Source: Isoetes taiwanensis
Taxonomy: Eukaryota; Streptophyta; Lycopodiopsida; Isoetales; Isoetaceae
DNA: 64,000 bases
Reading direction: 5' to 3'
NCBI GenBank assembly: GCA_021234155.1
Contig: JAJEKV010000039.1
Coordinates: forward strand, 1-64,000
Shown: positions 12,938 through 25,049 of the stretch, in pieces
How positions within the stretch are numbered: position 1 is the first letter of the stretch
Layout: every line of letters starts with the position of its first letter
The notes under the pieces: model-generated
Told to the model about the DNA's origin: nothing
Databases searched by the model: none
Seen by the model: only the letters and a program-made list of their open reading frames with translations
Position numbers and translations under genes: made by a program

Positions 12938-14495
12938 TGGCGTCCCTACTGCATATCACGGTGCACTCACCGGTATACAAACAGAGTTCTTTCCCCACAC
13001 CAGCTCCATCGATACTGAGGGCCCTCCACATATCACCGCACTGCACCCTTGAGTCTCGGTGGGAAGAGTGAAGGTGTCATTCTACCCCGCCTCCCTCGGG
13101 CCTACCTAGTCGCGGAAGCGTAAACATACATATCGGAGCACATACATCAACATCCCCGCGACCATCTCGAAGGATGGTCCTCCCCCATATCTGCATAGAC
13201 AAAGATCAAAGACATCACATAGGGCTCCTACCCAAGGCTCGGACTCAAAGGATAACCGACGGCTTGGGTCTCCGTGGTTCGCAGCATGCATTCATGGCAA
13301 TGGAATTGGCCGCATAAGAACATGGCATAGGGTTGTCCACTCCATCCGCCCCTCCTGTGCACACTTTGCAGAGTAGGCTGAAAAAGTGTTGGGACTCCTT
13401 GTAGAGCCACGGATGCATAGCCGAAGGGGCTATTCCCCGGCCTCATCCTCCCGCCTCGATGGGGCAGGTAGGGATCACTCCCTCCGAGAGATCTACATGC
13501 TAACTCAAGGTGACTAGAGGGCCACTGCCCGTATTCGACTGAACCCACTGGAAAGTGTACACCACTTCACGGGTGTCGAGCCCATGCCTTACCCGCACTC
13601 AGTGGTAAGCCATTAGACCTAGTCACAATGATCCCCGGTAGGCTTTACACACCAGGGGGATCGTTCAAGAGTCAGGACATGAACCTCCTTCTTAGCCAGT
13701 CTGGCCCCTTCACCCACAACCAGGTGTGGCTCTTGTACACAGGCGAATCTGAGGTGCTAGAGAGACTACTCTAGGAGCATCAACTACAAGCTTTAGGGCC
13801 TCTACCCCCCTTCCCAATACAAGGAGTTCACAGAAATACATCATCCAAATACATCACAGAAGAACTAAAGAACTAGATCCAATCATAGAGTTAGGTTCTT
13901 TAGTTAGTATCCGAGATCTAAGATCTAGATAACTACTATGGGCAATTTAATAGTCTAAACCTACTGATTCTATGACTAGAAGACGGTTTAAGCTATTAAA
14001 TTGACCAAATACCTGATCCTTGAGTGGCTCCTCCTGACCTGAGTTCAACCATCCTGCTGAGCTGATCGAATTCGGGGAAACTGATGGCGCAATTCGCTTG
14101 GGCAGCGTCTGGGAGGCGGTTTTGGCTCCTGGGGCAGCCAAAACTGAGCTCTAAAACCCTAAGGACGAAAACTAGCAAGCTAGGGTTTTCCTACCCTAAA
14201 TAGACATGGGGGTTTAGGCTAGGGTTTCCAATTACCCAATTTGGCATGTGGGATAATTGGAAATGCCCCACTTGCCTTTAGTGGCTAGGTGGCAAAATAT
14301 GCCAACATGGAAAGGTGTGCCCTCATTAATGTGCACATGTGCACATTAATAATATATGAACACTCCTAGTAAGTTGCCCCCTAGGGCTACTTACCTGGCT
14401 ATCCGTTGGCGTACACGTCAATCGGGGTGGCGTGTACGCGTGACGTGGCAGTACAATGTACGTCCTGGGAGCGTATACTGTGCTGGAACGTCACA
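12938..14495 (-). repeat. 5' LTR of the Ty3/gypsy element
   Basis: Direct-repeat partner of 1340-2895. It starts TGGCGTCCC on the plus strand next to the PBS and ends in a TCACA(CA) run near 14495. Its promoter should drive minus-strand transcription of the element. Divergence from the other LTR is mostly short insertions/deletions in CG-, CTG- and CCTGG-like words. Confidence 0.88.
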
Positions 14496-15005
14496 CAGAT
14501 GGACTAATTTCTGCCCATATGGCAAAGGAATGTACATTGAAATGTTTGAGGAATACAATTTACAATGCTTTGAGTTTACTATTTCAGTTTTTTTTGTCTA
14601 TGCATTCCTTGACACGACAACTCACAATGTTCGCCACCGCGATCCTCATTATCACTTTCAATTCTTTTTATCCTTGTGTAGAGCTAACGGAATTGTAATA
14701 TTACATCCATGGGCTGGATAGGAAGCTTCAAATCTGCGCCGTGGCGATCCTGGGTAAAAGCATGAAAGGGTGTCTATAAATGTAGCCCTTTTTGTACATA
14801 TACATATGTACCGAATGCACATTTTTGGAATAACTGTCATCATGACCAGCTAGTAACGCCATGATTAATGGCTATCCACTACTCAAACCCGCAATTATCG
14901 GATTTTGAAATTCTTTTCCCAAATTCTTTCTTGGTTTGCCTCTCGCTCACTATCCCGCCCCGCCTTCTCTCGCTTGGATTCCGATCACGAATTCTTCATC
15001 TAGCT

Positions 15006-17487
15006 ATGGCCCCAAAACGCCCCCCCGATGAGTGCTTGCTCATCACCACAGCCCAAACAAGATGCCAGTGCTTCGGCGGTGGAATTTTACCTCCAAGGAG
15101 TTTACGCTTGGGTTCTGAGGTGATCCAAGCCAAAGACCTCCGTGGAGAAACATGCAGAGGCCCATATACCCAACCTAGAGATGGTTATGAACGAGGTATG
15201 GGGTGAAGCTCAAAAAACAGACGAGGATTCAAGGAAGGGAGAATCCGAACTCATGGAAAGATGATTTTTTAAATATTATGAATTGGTTTATGGCAAGAAA
15301 CAAAGTTACAAACCATTATATTTCAACCTATTTTGCCAGAGCATTTGCTCTTCACTTGAAGGGACGGCTTGTTGATTGGATGGACGTGGCTAGGACCGCC
15401 AAAGATCTTGCCAAAACCCTCACTTCAGACGTTACAGAGGACCCTACAACAAAATCCTCAACTATCAAACAGGACATCATTATTGCGTGTAATATTAGAG
15501 CCCCGGGTTATTCTAGATCGATGTTGACACAATAAAGCGCTACTTAAGCATGGGTTGGAGGAGAAAACTAACCTATTGAATGAAGTAGAAGCTTTGGAAG
15601 AAAAAAAGGAGGGATGCATTGAAGGTCATCACCGGATTGAGGGTAGAAAGGGATATGCTATCCAAGATCCGCAGCTAGACCGCCGAAAAATAGATGAGAC
15701 AAAAACAGAATTTGACAAATTGTCCCGTGATCCTCGCCGAAATGCCGTTATGTTCGAGTGTTGAAGTACAAGTTGGAAGACTTGGTTATGAGTAGACATG
15801 ATAAAGAACAACACTCTTCTAAGCTAGAAATTGGTTTGCAGGAAGCAACTAAAGACATTGAAAGGCATGAAATCTCAATTGAACAAGCAAAGGAAAAACT
15901 TAATTGCATTGAATTGGTTCAGGAAAGGCATTCACATTTTTGGATTTCATGGGGAGAGCAGGACCTATTGTTCTCAAGACCCGAGGCCCTACCTCAGGAG
16001 AGCTACTTCTATAGAGCAGTTCATCACATTCAGTTCATGTACCATGTTGTGGCCAAGGCTTTGGCAAAACTGGTTTGTTGTTGCTAGCTCCATGCGTAGA
16101 TGCTTATTGCCTCTTCTTGCTTGTGTTATCACGTCCATGAAAGACGTAATTGCATAAAAGGTTGCATCTGGGATGAGGGCATTCAATTCAGCTTGGTTTC
16201 CCTGGCCGTGAAAGGTATGCATTGCTCTCAACTAATTTAAACTTATATTTCTCTTCATTCATATTTGTTATTGTAATGCATAGTTCTACATGTATGGCTT
16301 TCGGTGCATTGCTATTCCTTGTACATGTATAACTTTTAGTGTACATCCTGTAAGCGTAGGTACATAGGCATATATTTGCTTGTTTATTGATGCTTTTATT
16401 TTTGAGCTTGACCTTTGCGGTTGTATCAGCTTGTACATGTCTCTAATGGAGTCTACATCTGCAAATAGATGTACATGCATTTATCTTTAGAGTGCATCCG
16501 TAGATGGATTCATAAGTATGCATTTTTTACATATATGTGCTTTTTTTTTGGCATAGATCTACATTCCCTAACTGGATACACAGGTACATCTCGGTACATC
16601 AATTGTACATCCGGGTACATTGATGTACCTTTATGTACATTGAGGAACATGTACATGTACATTTGGCTATAGTTAAATGTAGTTACTTACATTTGGTACA
16701 TTCTATGTACATGAAATGTACATGCTTGGCGTGATGTACCATATATTTCTCATTAGTTCTGCTTTCATGTTCTTTTATGTCTATTGAAATTTAGATCATT
16801 TGTTTGTTTGCATGAGGTTGTTCCTATCCCGTATGCCTTTAATGGTCGATGTTCTTGAGCCATCTCATGATCTCTCTTTACGATTTTACCGAGCATAATA
16901 AGCAGACCAATCAGACCCTCTACCTTCCAAAATCCAGATCACCAATGACATTTTCAGTGCCATTAATAGAACAATGCAACGCCGTGCACCTTTCGAACAT
17001 GGCAAAGTGAAGTTGAGGAAATTGAGAGGATGGCACTTGAGAAAGCTAAAGCGGTGCGTGCGAGCCTTCAATGACTAGCCGCAATGTAGTAAAATCTTTC
17101 ATCACCAAGTGCTAAATTAGTAATTGGAGAAGCTAAGAAAGATTCAGCTTCTGTCTCAGCATCATCTGCAGGTCCCAGTTCTGGACCTGTTACAGAAGAA
17201 GCTACAAAGGACACAGATCCAGATTTTAACCCAGGAGATACCAGGGAAGAGGAAGTCGAGTTGGTAGTTGAGTCCACTCCAAAGAGGAGGCAAAAGAATG
17301 CTGGTGATGGCACTCCAAAAGGAAAAAAAAAGCAAAAAATCTCCAAAGAAAAAAAAAAATGTCCTCCGAAAAGAAAATCTCCAGGCAAAAAAGTGCCACC
17401 ACCACCTAGAAAGAGGTATGTCCAAGATGAACTAATTTTGTTAAACATCTCAGATTTATGGTAATTAACCACATTTTTTTTGTACAT
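15006..17487 (+). pseudogene. N-terminal part of a broken Ulp1/FCP1-like gene (Lys-rich linker)
   Basis: A plausible start ATG at 15006 opens with MAPKRPPDEC. Downstream are interrupted frames: 15203-15535, a charged coiled-coil-like stretch at 15555-15960, and an exon at about 17080-17415 that is acidic then very Lys-rich (TPKRRQKN, KGKKKQK, PPKRKSPGKK), which looks like a nuclear-localisation linker. This exon ends AGAAAGAG/GTATG, and an acceptor TTTTTGTACATAG precedes 17490. The segment itself shows no known domain; it is joined to the next two entries by strand and order. Confidence 0.45.
16260..16740. repeat. TGTACAT-rich cluster
   Basis: Dense repeats of the self-complementary word TGTACA with variable 8-20 nt spacing, e.g. 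around 16583-16660 and 16700-16735. It lies within an apparent intron of the plus-strand gene. The same word is clustered at 20461-20530 and 22500-22960. Confidence 0.7.
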
Positions 17488-17879
17488 AGGACACGATCAC
17501 GTGGCGTGGAAGGAAGCTGATCCCCGATCCTTCCGAAGCCTGAACCTAAGAGGAAGAGGATCTACAAGCAAATATTGATGTGATAACAAATAAGGTGCAG
17601 CAGTCCTCAGAAGATGCTGAAACAGGTGATGAATTTACAAGGTGAGTAATATACAATTGATTACAATAGATATATTCTTTTGCTAATGCTGTTGTTTCCT
17701 TGTACAGTTTAGTGAACCGAATCGAAAAAGGTTGGTTCCATTCACTCCTTTATAGGGACGGTCCTCCTAAGCCCCACCCTCTATATTTCAAAGTGATGTT
17801 GACGAAGTTCTGGCGAAGTCGGACTTGACCTCTAAGATGGTAGATGTCTATGGGAGGTAGGCTAGCATTTCAACATATT

Positions 17880-18560
17880 TATGTTATTTCATTCCATAAG
17901 TCACTCATCTTATGTATTAATATGTAATCTGGATTTGTGTGCGTACCTTTGTAGCAGCCTCTTCCATCCCATTGGAAACACAAGTTTTTACTGGTTCGAC
18001 CGGACACCTTCCGAATTTTGTGAATTCCCTCAAGAACAAGGGGGCATGCACGTAACACTAACATAAAGGAAGGGCTGGATGGCATTTTGATTGCAAGATG
18101 CCAATACATATTTGTTCCAATTCTGCAAGGCCCAAATGTGGCATTGGCAATACTTGTGCTTGCTGGTCCAATGAAAAGCTCTTTTCCATCCATAGCTAGC
18201 CCAAGTATACGATCCTCTCTCTGTCAAAGGCTATGTACCCGATGCTAAAGTGGTCCGTAAGTAAGTATGAGTTTCTGTTTTGTTTTATGATTTGATTATT
18301 CTCATATTGCAATTTCTTATGCTTGATTTATTCTCACATTGCAATTTTGCAGGTTTCATAAGCTTGTGATCAATAACATGATGCTCGGATCCAACAGCTT
18401 AAACCATGGTAGGAAGAACTTTGATGCTCCTGTGTTCTGTCCTAAAATGCCAGAAACTAGTACCAGCAACCCTTGCATGTACATTGTGGCTTACATGCAC
18501 AAATTCATAGATGCCGTGGTTGATGCAAAGACCAAGCTCCATTTTTGTAAGTAGAACATG
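17880..18560 (+). pseudogene. Ulp1-like (C48) cysteine protease domain, frameshifted
   Basis: At 18075-18170 the frames give RCQYIFVPI and then MWHWQYLCLLV, matching the family pattern (Y-V/I-F-x-P-I...HW-x-L-x-V/L) that contains the catalytic His. At 18354-18554 an open frame continues through NHGRKNFDAPVF, CPKMPET and NPCMYIVAYMHKFID, matching the nucleophile-Cys end of Ulp1 domains (normally Q...DCG), here with Cys but not DCG. One frameshift lies between the His block and the rest. Ulp1 peptidases cleave SUMO and are often carried by plant DNA transposons. The Asp of the triad was not identified. Identification is moderate. Confidence 0.6.
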
Positions 18561-18940
18561 TTATTTTCCTATTAGTTATTTGTTGGTATAGTCCTCTAAT
18601 ACTTGTGCACCATGCAGATGACACCCGCTTGGTTCACACGATGCCTATGCCAAGTCACGGAGGATCATCTAATGGAGGCATTAATTGTAGAAGGCGAGAT
18701 GAATATACAAGCGCTTGTTCCTACACAGGGTAGATAGTCCCTTTGACTTGTTTGTAAATTACAGTTTTGTATGAGCCATGCTCCGAGCTTCTTTGTACTC
18801 AATAAGTAATGAAAAAATTAATTTATTTGTCTCACTTACACCTGTGCAAATAACAATCGTGTAATTATCAATGTGTTTTCTCAATTGTGTGTCTGAAATG
18901 TAATTATAAATTGTGAATCTCAAGTGTTTTCTTGCTGACA

Positions 18941-19480
18941 GGTGAATCATCTAATTCAGGGAGAAAGCTCGTTATCTTTGACTTAAATTCTGTGTTGGGC
19001 AAGAGTGTGCACAAGAATGAAAATATTAACTCAAGATACCAACAGATCCAGAAAGATGAGCTTCAATTTAATATAGGAAACATCACTATAGCCAGGGTTA
19101 GCATCACTGTTAGCATTTGTAAGAGAAGGGTTTGATGTTGCCATCTGGTCTTCACTCACTTCTAAAAATCTTCAACCAATTGTGGAACATATTTGTGATG
19201 CTTTTTCCATAAAGCTGAAGTTTGTTTACAGCCAGGAGCAGTGTTGGACTCTCCTCGCCACACAAACACCCTACTGAACCTCAAAAGGGGTTGTTTGTGA
19301 AACCATTAGCTGTGGTATGGAAAGAGTACCCAGAGTACTATGGACATACAGTTCTGATCGAATTTACCTAAAGATACAAATCCACTTTGAATCCCTCGTA
19401 GGAAGCTACATATGTCCTTTCTCTTGGACAATCGATATTAGCTAGTGACGAGATTGCTTGTCATGGAGCTCATTCCATGG
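18941..19480 (+). pseudogene. FCP1/NIF-type HAD phosphatase-like domain, frameshifted
   Basis: An exon starting after TTGCTGACAG (about 18941) reads SGRKLVIFDLNSVLGKSV. The FDLNxVL block is the plant FCP1-like version of HAD motif I (DxDxT/V), with Asn where classical enzymes have the second Asp. Further on come EGFDVAIWSSLTSKNLQPIVEHI (motif II region), FVYSQEQCW, VWKEYPEYYG and a shifted RYKSTLNP matching DDSPYKxxxNP. Frames change at least three times, so no working phosphatase is encoded as read. It follows the Ulp1-like block on the same strand, suggesting one fusion gene. Confidence 0.65.
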
Positions 19481-19849
19481 CTTAATGGATTCAAAATGGC
19501 CTAAGATGGTATAGTTTATGTGAAAGAGCATCCAATGACTAATGCAAAGATGGCATATCGAGGCAGTGGAACAGATTTTGCTGGCAAACTATGGCAGCAA
19601 CTTGGGTGCTCACGCCTAAATTTAGTCAATATAATGGAGCAAGGAATGGAGAAACTGCCATCATGTTATTGGCCTCTCGACCGCCCATTGTTGGTACGAC
19701 TTTGACCGATGTACAAATTCAAATGTTATGAATATATGTATCAAAGTTTTTGTTCATTGCACTTGAGTACTCTATTCTTCTTGTCTTTCTTATTGGTACA
19801 ATTATGAGTGTGTATACATAATTAAGTGATCTTCATTTGCTTTGTAGAT

Positions 19850-20213
19850 GAATGGACCAAAACACAAAAGATTAAGAAACTAAGAGATAGAGTTCTCAAG
19901 CACCCGCAGGTAATACAAACCAACACAAGCCGCAAGTACATAGGGTTGGGGACCGATTATCGCCTCTATACCGCTGTTCCCTGAACTTTGGGAAAAGGTT
20001 GAGCAAATTGAAAATTATGAGGAACGAGCAACCATGAAAGGTATATTGGCAGCAAAATCACTTGTTGCACAACCCTTGGGGAAGGCACGTGTCCGAAGAT
20101 GCAAAAGTTATGTAGGATGGAAAGGTTTGCCGCTGGCACGTGCTATAGAAACCGCATGGACTATCGCTTTAGAGGATATCTCTTCAAATCTCCTCGCGGG
20201 CTGGAAGACATGA
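19850..20213 (+). pseudogene. C-terminal exon of the Ulp1/FCP1-like gene
   Basis: After an intron-like gap, frames read ELWEKVEQIENYEERATMKG, ILAAKSLVAQPLGKARVRRC and LARAIETAWTIALEDIS, ending in a stop at about 20211. No family recognised. It marks the 3' limit of the plus-strand gene; the convergent minus-strand gene begins about 370 bp further on. Confidence 0.4.
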
Positions 20214-20460
20214 TGCAATAGTCATAAGATATCGCTCCTAATGACATTTTGAAGCTTGGTCATGAATTATGAGCCATGCTCATTTTTGGGTGTGTTATAT
20301 TTATGTCCACAATATAAATATATCAACCATTTGTACATGAAAACCTGTCCATTTCTTATCTTTGCCATGATCAAAACCATTTTAGTGTTTATGCAATTCA
20401 ACTTTCTTGTGTTCAATTCTAATCAACTTACACTTAACAAATTTTTATAAGATTTCTGAA

Positions 20461-20499
20461 TGTACAACAGATGTACATAAGATGTACATCTGTTGTACA
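20461..20499. repeat. Perfect inverted repeat between convergent genes
   Basis: TGTACAACAGATGTACAT (20461-20478) is followed by AAG and its exact reverse complement (20482-20499): an 18-bp stem with a 3-nt loop. More TGTACAT words follow to about 20522. It lies in the space between the convergent plus- and minus-strand broken genes and could form a terminator-like RNA hairpin on either strand. Confidence 0.9.
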
Positions 20500-20579
20500 T
20501 CTTATGTACATTGATGTACATAATGCACTTCAAGTAGTCCAGTTCTTCGGTTCTTATAACAAAGTATTACAATATTTCA

Positions 20580-23500
20580 GGAAAGTACTACGATCCGACT
20601 TAGTCCATGTCATCTACAATTGCCGGAAGTTGTGATAACAATGTCTCATGGACTTCATCCGGCAAGTGAAATGTCGCGGCTTTGCCCCCTTCAAATTGTG
20701 TTTTACTTTCTTGAATGGGATTCAACCCCAATCACAGATTCTCAAGGTACCAAAACATTCTTAGTAGGAAGCGCTTTTATACTTATTGTGGGCGTACCGA
20801 TTAGTTCATAATATTGTCCTTCAATGACACTAGTGCCAGAGTATTATTCATTTCCATAGTCATCAATTGAATCTTCTTCCAATGCATGCTTTTCCCCGGT
20901 GCACATGAGAACATAGTATGAAACACCTTCCACATTGTCCGGTGCTGCAAAAGACACAAATACATCTCAAACAAATTTTACAAGTGTCATCTAAACCAGC
21001 CTGCCCTCGTGATACAAAACTTCCACATCATTTTCAGCTTCAACACGAGAGGCAATATGATCTGTGGGCTCCAAACTTTTAGAGACCATCCTCCACAATG
21101 TTTAATGTTCTCACAATTCAACCAATTGAAGTTAATGCAAGCATCACAAAAGCACGAGAGTGGTCTCAAGATAGCAACTTTGTTGGATCTCGGCTGGGTT
21201 TATAGTTGACACGTAATGTATCTGCCGAGTACCGGTAAAGTCTTGCAATTGAATGCTTGCCGCTGCTCACATCTGCTTTTCCAACCTCCCAAAACACCCT
21301 TTCACAATCCGATTCCTTGGCCCTTAAAATCGCATTGGTGTTTACCAGACATGTCACCGGCATGCCATTTTGTTTTCTCTCTGCCGCTCTCAAGCCACAA
21401 CTTTGCTATACCAGCCTGCGCCATCATGTGTGCCTTTCCCATGGCCGATCCAAAGAAATTCCATATCACTTTCAATTTTATTTTCAACATGGTATCTACA
21501 GATTCCATACCATGCACGCAAGTGATTTGAATTGAGATGCACAACCATCCGACCACATATAATGAAGGTTTATGTGTCCACCTCCATTATTCTTAAGCCA
21601 CCCCAAATGTAATTTAAAAACCATGTTGCACAAAATGAGTGTCATGCTTCCCCATCATCCAAACATAGAAATGCAATCGCTTTTTAAAGCTTACCTTCTA
21701 TTTTCATCATTGAAATATGGACCAAAATACTAATTTGATCGATTCCAATGCTCGGATTGCACTTCGTCCCCTGGTTTCAATGTGTAGTTCTCTCAAAGTC
21801 AACAAATGACAACACACTATTATCCGGAGTTTCTCAACACATCTTTTAAACTGCTTTGCTCTCACCGAGTGTGCCGTAGTTATGATCTCAGAAACTTAGC
21901 AAGCTGATTTTTCATGTTCTTTAACAAAACAGATGCTTTGTCATTCCGATCAACTAATCTAAGCCTTCGGATGTACCTTTTTGGATGGCTCATTGACATA
22001 TGCATATACTTGCCACCACATTCTCAATTCCATCTTCCTCGCTTTGGACAGATGTCTAATTTCTTCACTCCACATTCATCACATTCGCCTTTGATGCATT
22101 TTAGTTTATGTCATTCATCCGCACATATTTCTCGCGAAACCGTTGACCTCCACAAGATACTAACATTATCAAAAGTTTTCTTGTTTGCTTGACATACTCC
22201 ATTGTTTTTTGGGATGCACGTACACTACCCGCAAGTGCAATTAACATGTAGGGATCTCCTCATATCATTGAAGGCCTTTCGTGCGGCAGACCGCTTTGCT
22301 CATGTTTGACACAACAACATGTGTTTCTCTCCTTCAATTTCCTTATGCAATCGGGGTTTGGATACTCGAACCGTCGGGCTTAATTTTGGTATCGTGGATT
22401 CCGGATATACAAACCGCTGATAAAGCTCGACCGCCGCAATAACAAAAGCATTAAAGACCATGTTAGCAAAATGATGTCGGCAACCGGATGCCAAAAAGAG
22501 TATTGAACTATACTATTGTACAATTAATGTATGTTCTATGTACATAAAATGTCCATCCAACAGTTCCAATCGATGCATTCTTGTACATCTAATGTACATC
22601 TAATGTATAGCAAGACATCTAATGTACAGCCAACAGCCTAATCGAACATCCAATGTACATCCAATGTACATCCAATGTACATCTAATTAATGTTCCAATA
22701 TTAGTACATCACATTAATGTTACAATATTAGTACAACTAATGTACATATGTCCGATTTGTTTGGCTTCATTACGAAAGTACACTAAAATGTAGAATGATG
22801 TAATTTTGATATTCAAGTACATGTAAATGCAAATGCATGGACATGTAATCAAGTAATGGATGTACATCTAAAAGTACCTAATAGCACATCATCGCAAGAT
22901 TTCTGCTACTATGTAAACAATGTAAAATGCAATACATTTCATGAGAACCATGTGTATTCATTAACGTGTCACTTTCGAACAGAACTAGAATGTACGAGAA
23001 TAAAGTCATGAAAGAATTTTGGAAGAAAACATAAACTCCAAGACCTAATTGATTCAATTACAAGAGCAAACCCGTGAGATATCAAGGTATTGTATTGCTT
23101 GTGTTCTCCTCTTCATGACATCTCTAACCTTTGGTGAAACTTTGGTATTGTCAAGCCAAAATTCACGAACCTGACATTTGATTGAATCATCGATTCTATT
23201 TGATCTTTGCATCCTTCCCCGCCAAAGCCCATACATTTGCTCCACTTAATGACATTATCTTCCTTCTTGCTGCAGCTTTGGATAAATTTCTTGGTCAGTA
23301 TCTTTAGCAATTTTGAAGAAACATTCTTGTTTATATCTCCTTTTTTCCAACAATCATTGATAACGGTGAATGTTTTGCAGCCAATTTATCTTTGCTATTA
23401 GCGGACTTTACTTCTTGAAGTCCATCTTTCAAGTTTCGATCATTGATTTCATAACAATAACTTCGAAGGATTTCCAATTACAAAGGTTCGAAAAACAGAA

Positions 23501-24010
23501 AAAAAGCGTCATCTTGCAACAAACGATCACAAAAACTAATCTTTGATCCGGGCCGAGCGTTTGCCAAGAATCGAGGATGCAATCCACCGAATTCGCCAAC
23601 ACGCTTCTTTATTTGTTTTGTGGCATAACACGGCCAATGTCGGCATACTTTGGCGCTTTTAGAACCATCACTTCCATTGGAATTCTCACCCTCCATGAAC
23701 AGATTGAAATTGATTTGTATTTCTTGTAGATTCAATTGGCATGTGTTTGCTTCGAATTCCTTCTTGTTCGGCCCGGTGAAAGGGGAATTTCGGAAAGGGA
23801 GGGACGGATCCATTCAATTTGGTTCGGTGGTTCGGTGGTTAACCAAGAATTTCGGGGGGAATGTCAGGGATGATCTTGCAATCATTGCATATCTGACACA
23901 AAACGACAAACCATAGTATCTTGATGTACATCTAAAATGTACCCCAAAAAAGCACAAATTCGTCCTTCAATTCAGTACGATGTACGTACACCCTTTCATG
24001 CTTTTACCCT
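20580..24010 (-). pseudogene. RNase H-like transposase-type gene (DGCxxQFK...GHGKGxHDGxG...LSCFCxxC), broken
   Basis: In minus order: an N-terminal exon near 23480-23810; KWSKCMGFGGEGCKDQIESM and REFWLDNTKVSPKVRDVMKRR at 23054-23300; a segment at 22300-22494; WSDGCASQFKS near 21535; GHGKGTHDGAG near 21440; VFWEV near 21300; SRDPTKLLS and RPLSCFCDACI...CEN..HCGGW at 20987-21190. This series recalls a family of uncharacterised plant/animal proteins with an RNase H-like (DDE-type) core and a late Cys cluster, commonly mobile. Frames are broken many times. The catalytic role is inferred from family resemblance, not shown. Confidence 0.6.
22500..22960. repeat. TGTACAT-rich cluster in the minus-strand gene
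   Basis: Repeated ATGTACATC(T/C)A words, e.g. 22585-22685, and ACATTAATGTTCCAATATTAGTAC-type duplications at about 22690-22740. It is an intron-like gap between coding blocks and matches the cluster at 16260-16740 in word content. Confidence 0.7.
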
Positions 24011-24227
24011 CCTGCTGAGTGTTTTCACTCTTTCTTGTGGACCGCTCTTACTCGTGAAGGAGCTTGGGCTAGCCTTATACATGTCAATGTCGGATACATC
24101 GCTGGTTGTGCCCAAAAAGCATCGGAAAAAACGTCAACTTTTACTCCGCTGCAACCATTTGCGGTGTTTTATAGACACCCAAGAACCTATTTCATGCTAA
24201 ACGAGAATTCCGAAATTCTCTAATTAA

Positions 24228-24542
24228 TTAAATCGTGCTTATAAGATCATCACCAACTCTGATATCATGGATCTGGTTTCTTTTGATCCTAGTTTTGGTT
24301 TTGACAAAAAAATACTTGGAATTACATCTCTCATCCTCTTTGAGCTCCTTGATTTTCGCTTTTGTTTTCCACCCTTTAGCAATTTCCAACTCTTCTTTTT
24401 CTATCTGGATCTTAATATCATTCTGCTGATCAGTTGGAGTGTTGATAAGCCTTTGCCTTAGGCTGGCTAGATTGGCTTGCTTGTTATGATGAATCTCTTT
24501 ACCCCATTCTTTCAGCCAGCTTTTTATATGCTTAGCAAGCAC
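24228..24542 (-). pseudogene. L1-type LINE ORF2 fragment
   Basis: A single open frame of 104 codons with WGKEIHHNKQANLASLRQRL, KAKIKELKEDERCNSKYFF and KTKTRIKRNQIHDIRVG. This is the conserved stretch between endonuclease and reverse transcriptase in plant L1 elements (normally KW-xx-GDRNSKFFH...R-xx-N-I). It is truncated at both ends, a dead insertion fragment. Confidence 0.85.
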
Positions 24543-25049
24543 ACTGACCCCAATTTTTGGTCCACAGTTGTTTTTTAGTTGTACGGAAGTGTTGTTTTAT
24601 GCCAAAAACAACACCAAAATGGCCCCAAAAGTCCACGTGGCCCGTTTATCCGGATTTGCACAAAGGGACAGTGGTTTTTTGCAGAAATTTCCCACGGTGG
24701 TCTTTTGGCAGAAAAATCCATGCGTAGAAAAAATTGACATAGTTTTTATGATTTTTTGTCAACATGTATTTTTTTCGTGGAACTATACGTTGTTTATGTT
24801 CAGAATTATATGCGTAGATCTCGATATTACCACATGTGAAAAACTAAATTACAACATGAAAGTAAGTTTGTTTTTCAAAATAGTTACATGTTATTTAACA
24901 AAGTACCACATGTGTTATTGAAGTCTTGCTACTATTTTTTATGCCATTAAGTATTGTTTTTTTAAATTAAGGACATGTAAAAAAGCATTATAATAACATA
25001 TATAAAAAACTAGGTGTTGTTTTTAGTTATCTTTAGCTAATAAAATATT

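Larger units (their letters stand above)
1340..14495 (-). mobile_element. Ty3/gypsy LTR retrotransposon, chromodomain (chromovirus) type, complete but decayed
   Basis: Two long direct repeats of about 1.56 kb (1340-2895 and 12938-14495) bracket about 10 kb. Read on the minus strand, the right repeat is followed after 3 nt by a PBS matching plant initiator-Met tRNA, and the left repeat is preceded by a purine-rich tract. Remnants of protease, reverse transcriptase, RNase H, integrase and chromodomain occur in that order on the minus strand, the Ty3/gypsy order (integrase last). All are cut by stops and frameshifts, so the element cannot act on its own. The LTR copies differ by many small indels in GC-rich words, meaning an old insertion or base-calling error. 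No convincing target-site duplication was seen (cgcat on the left, cagat on the right). Confidence 0.9.

Noticed and set aside
1335-14500. CGCAT / CAGAT as target-site duplication of the LTR element
   Set aside because: Only 3 of 5 bases agree and the right LTR end is ambiguous by 2 nt.
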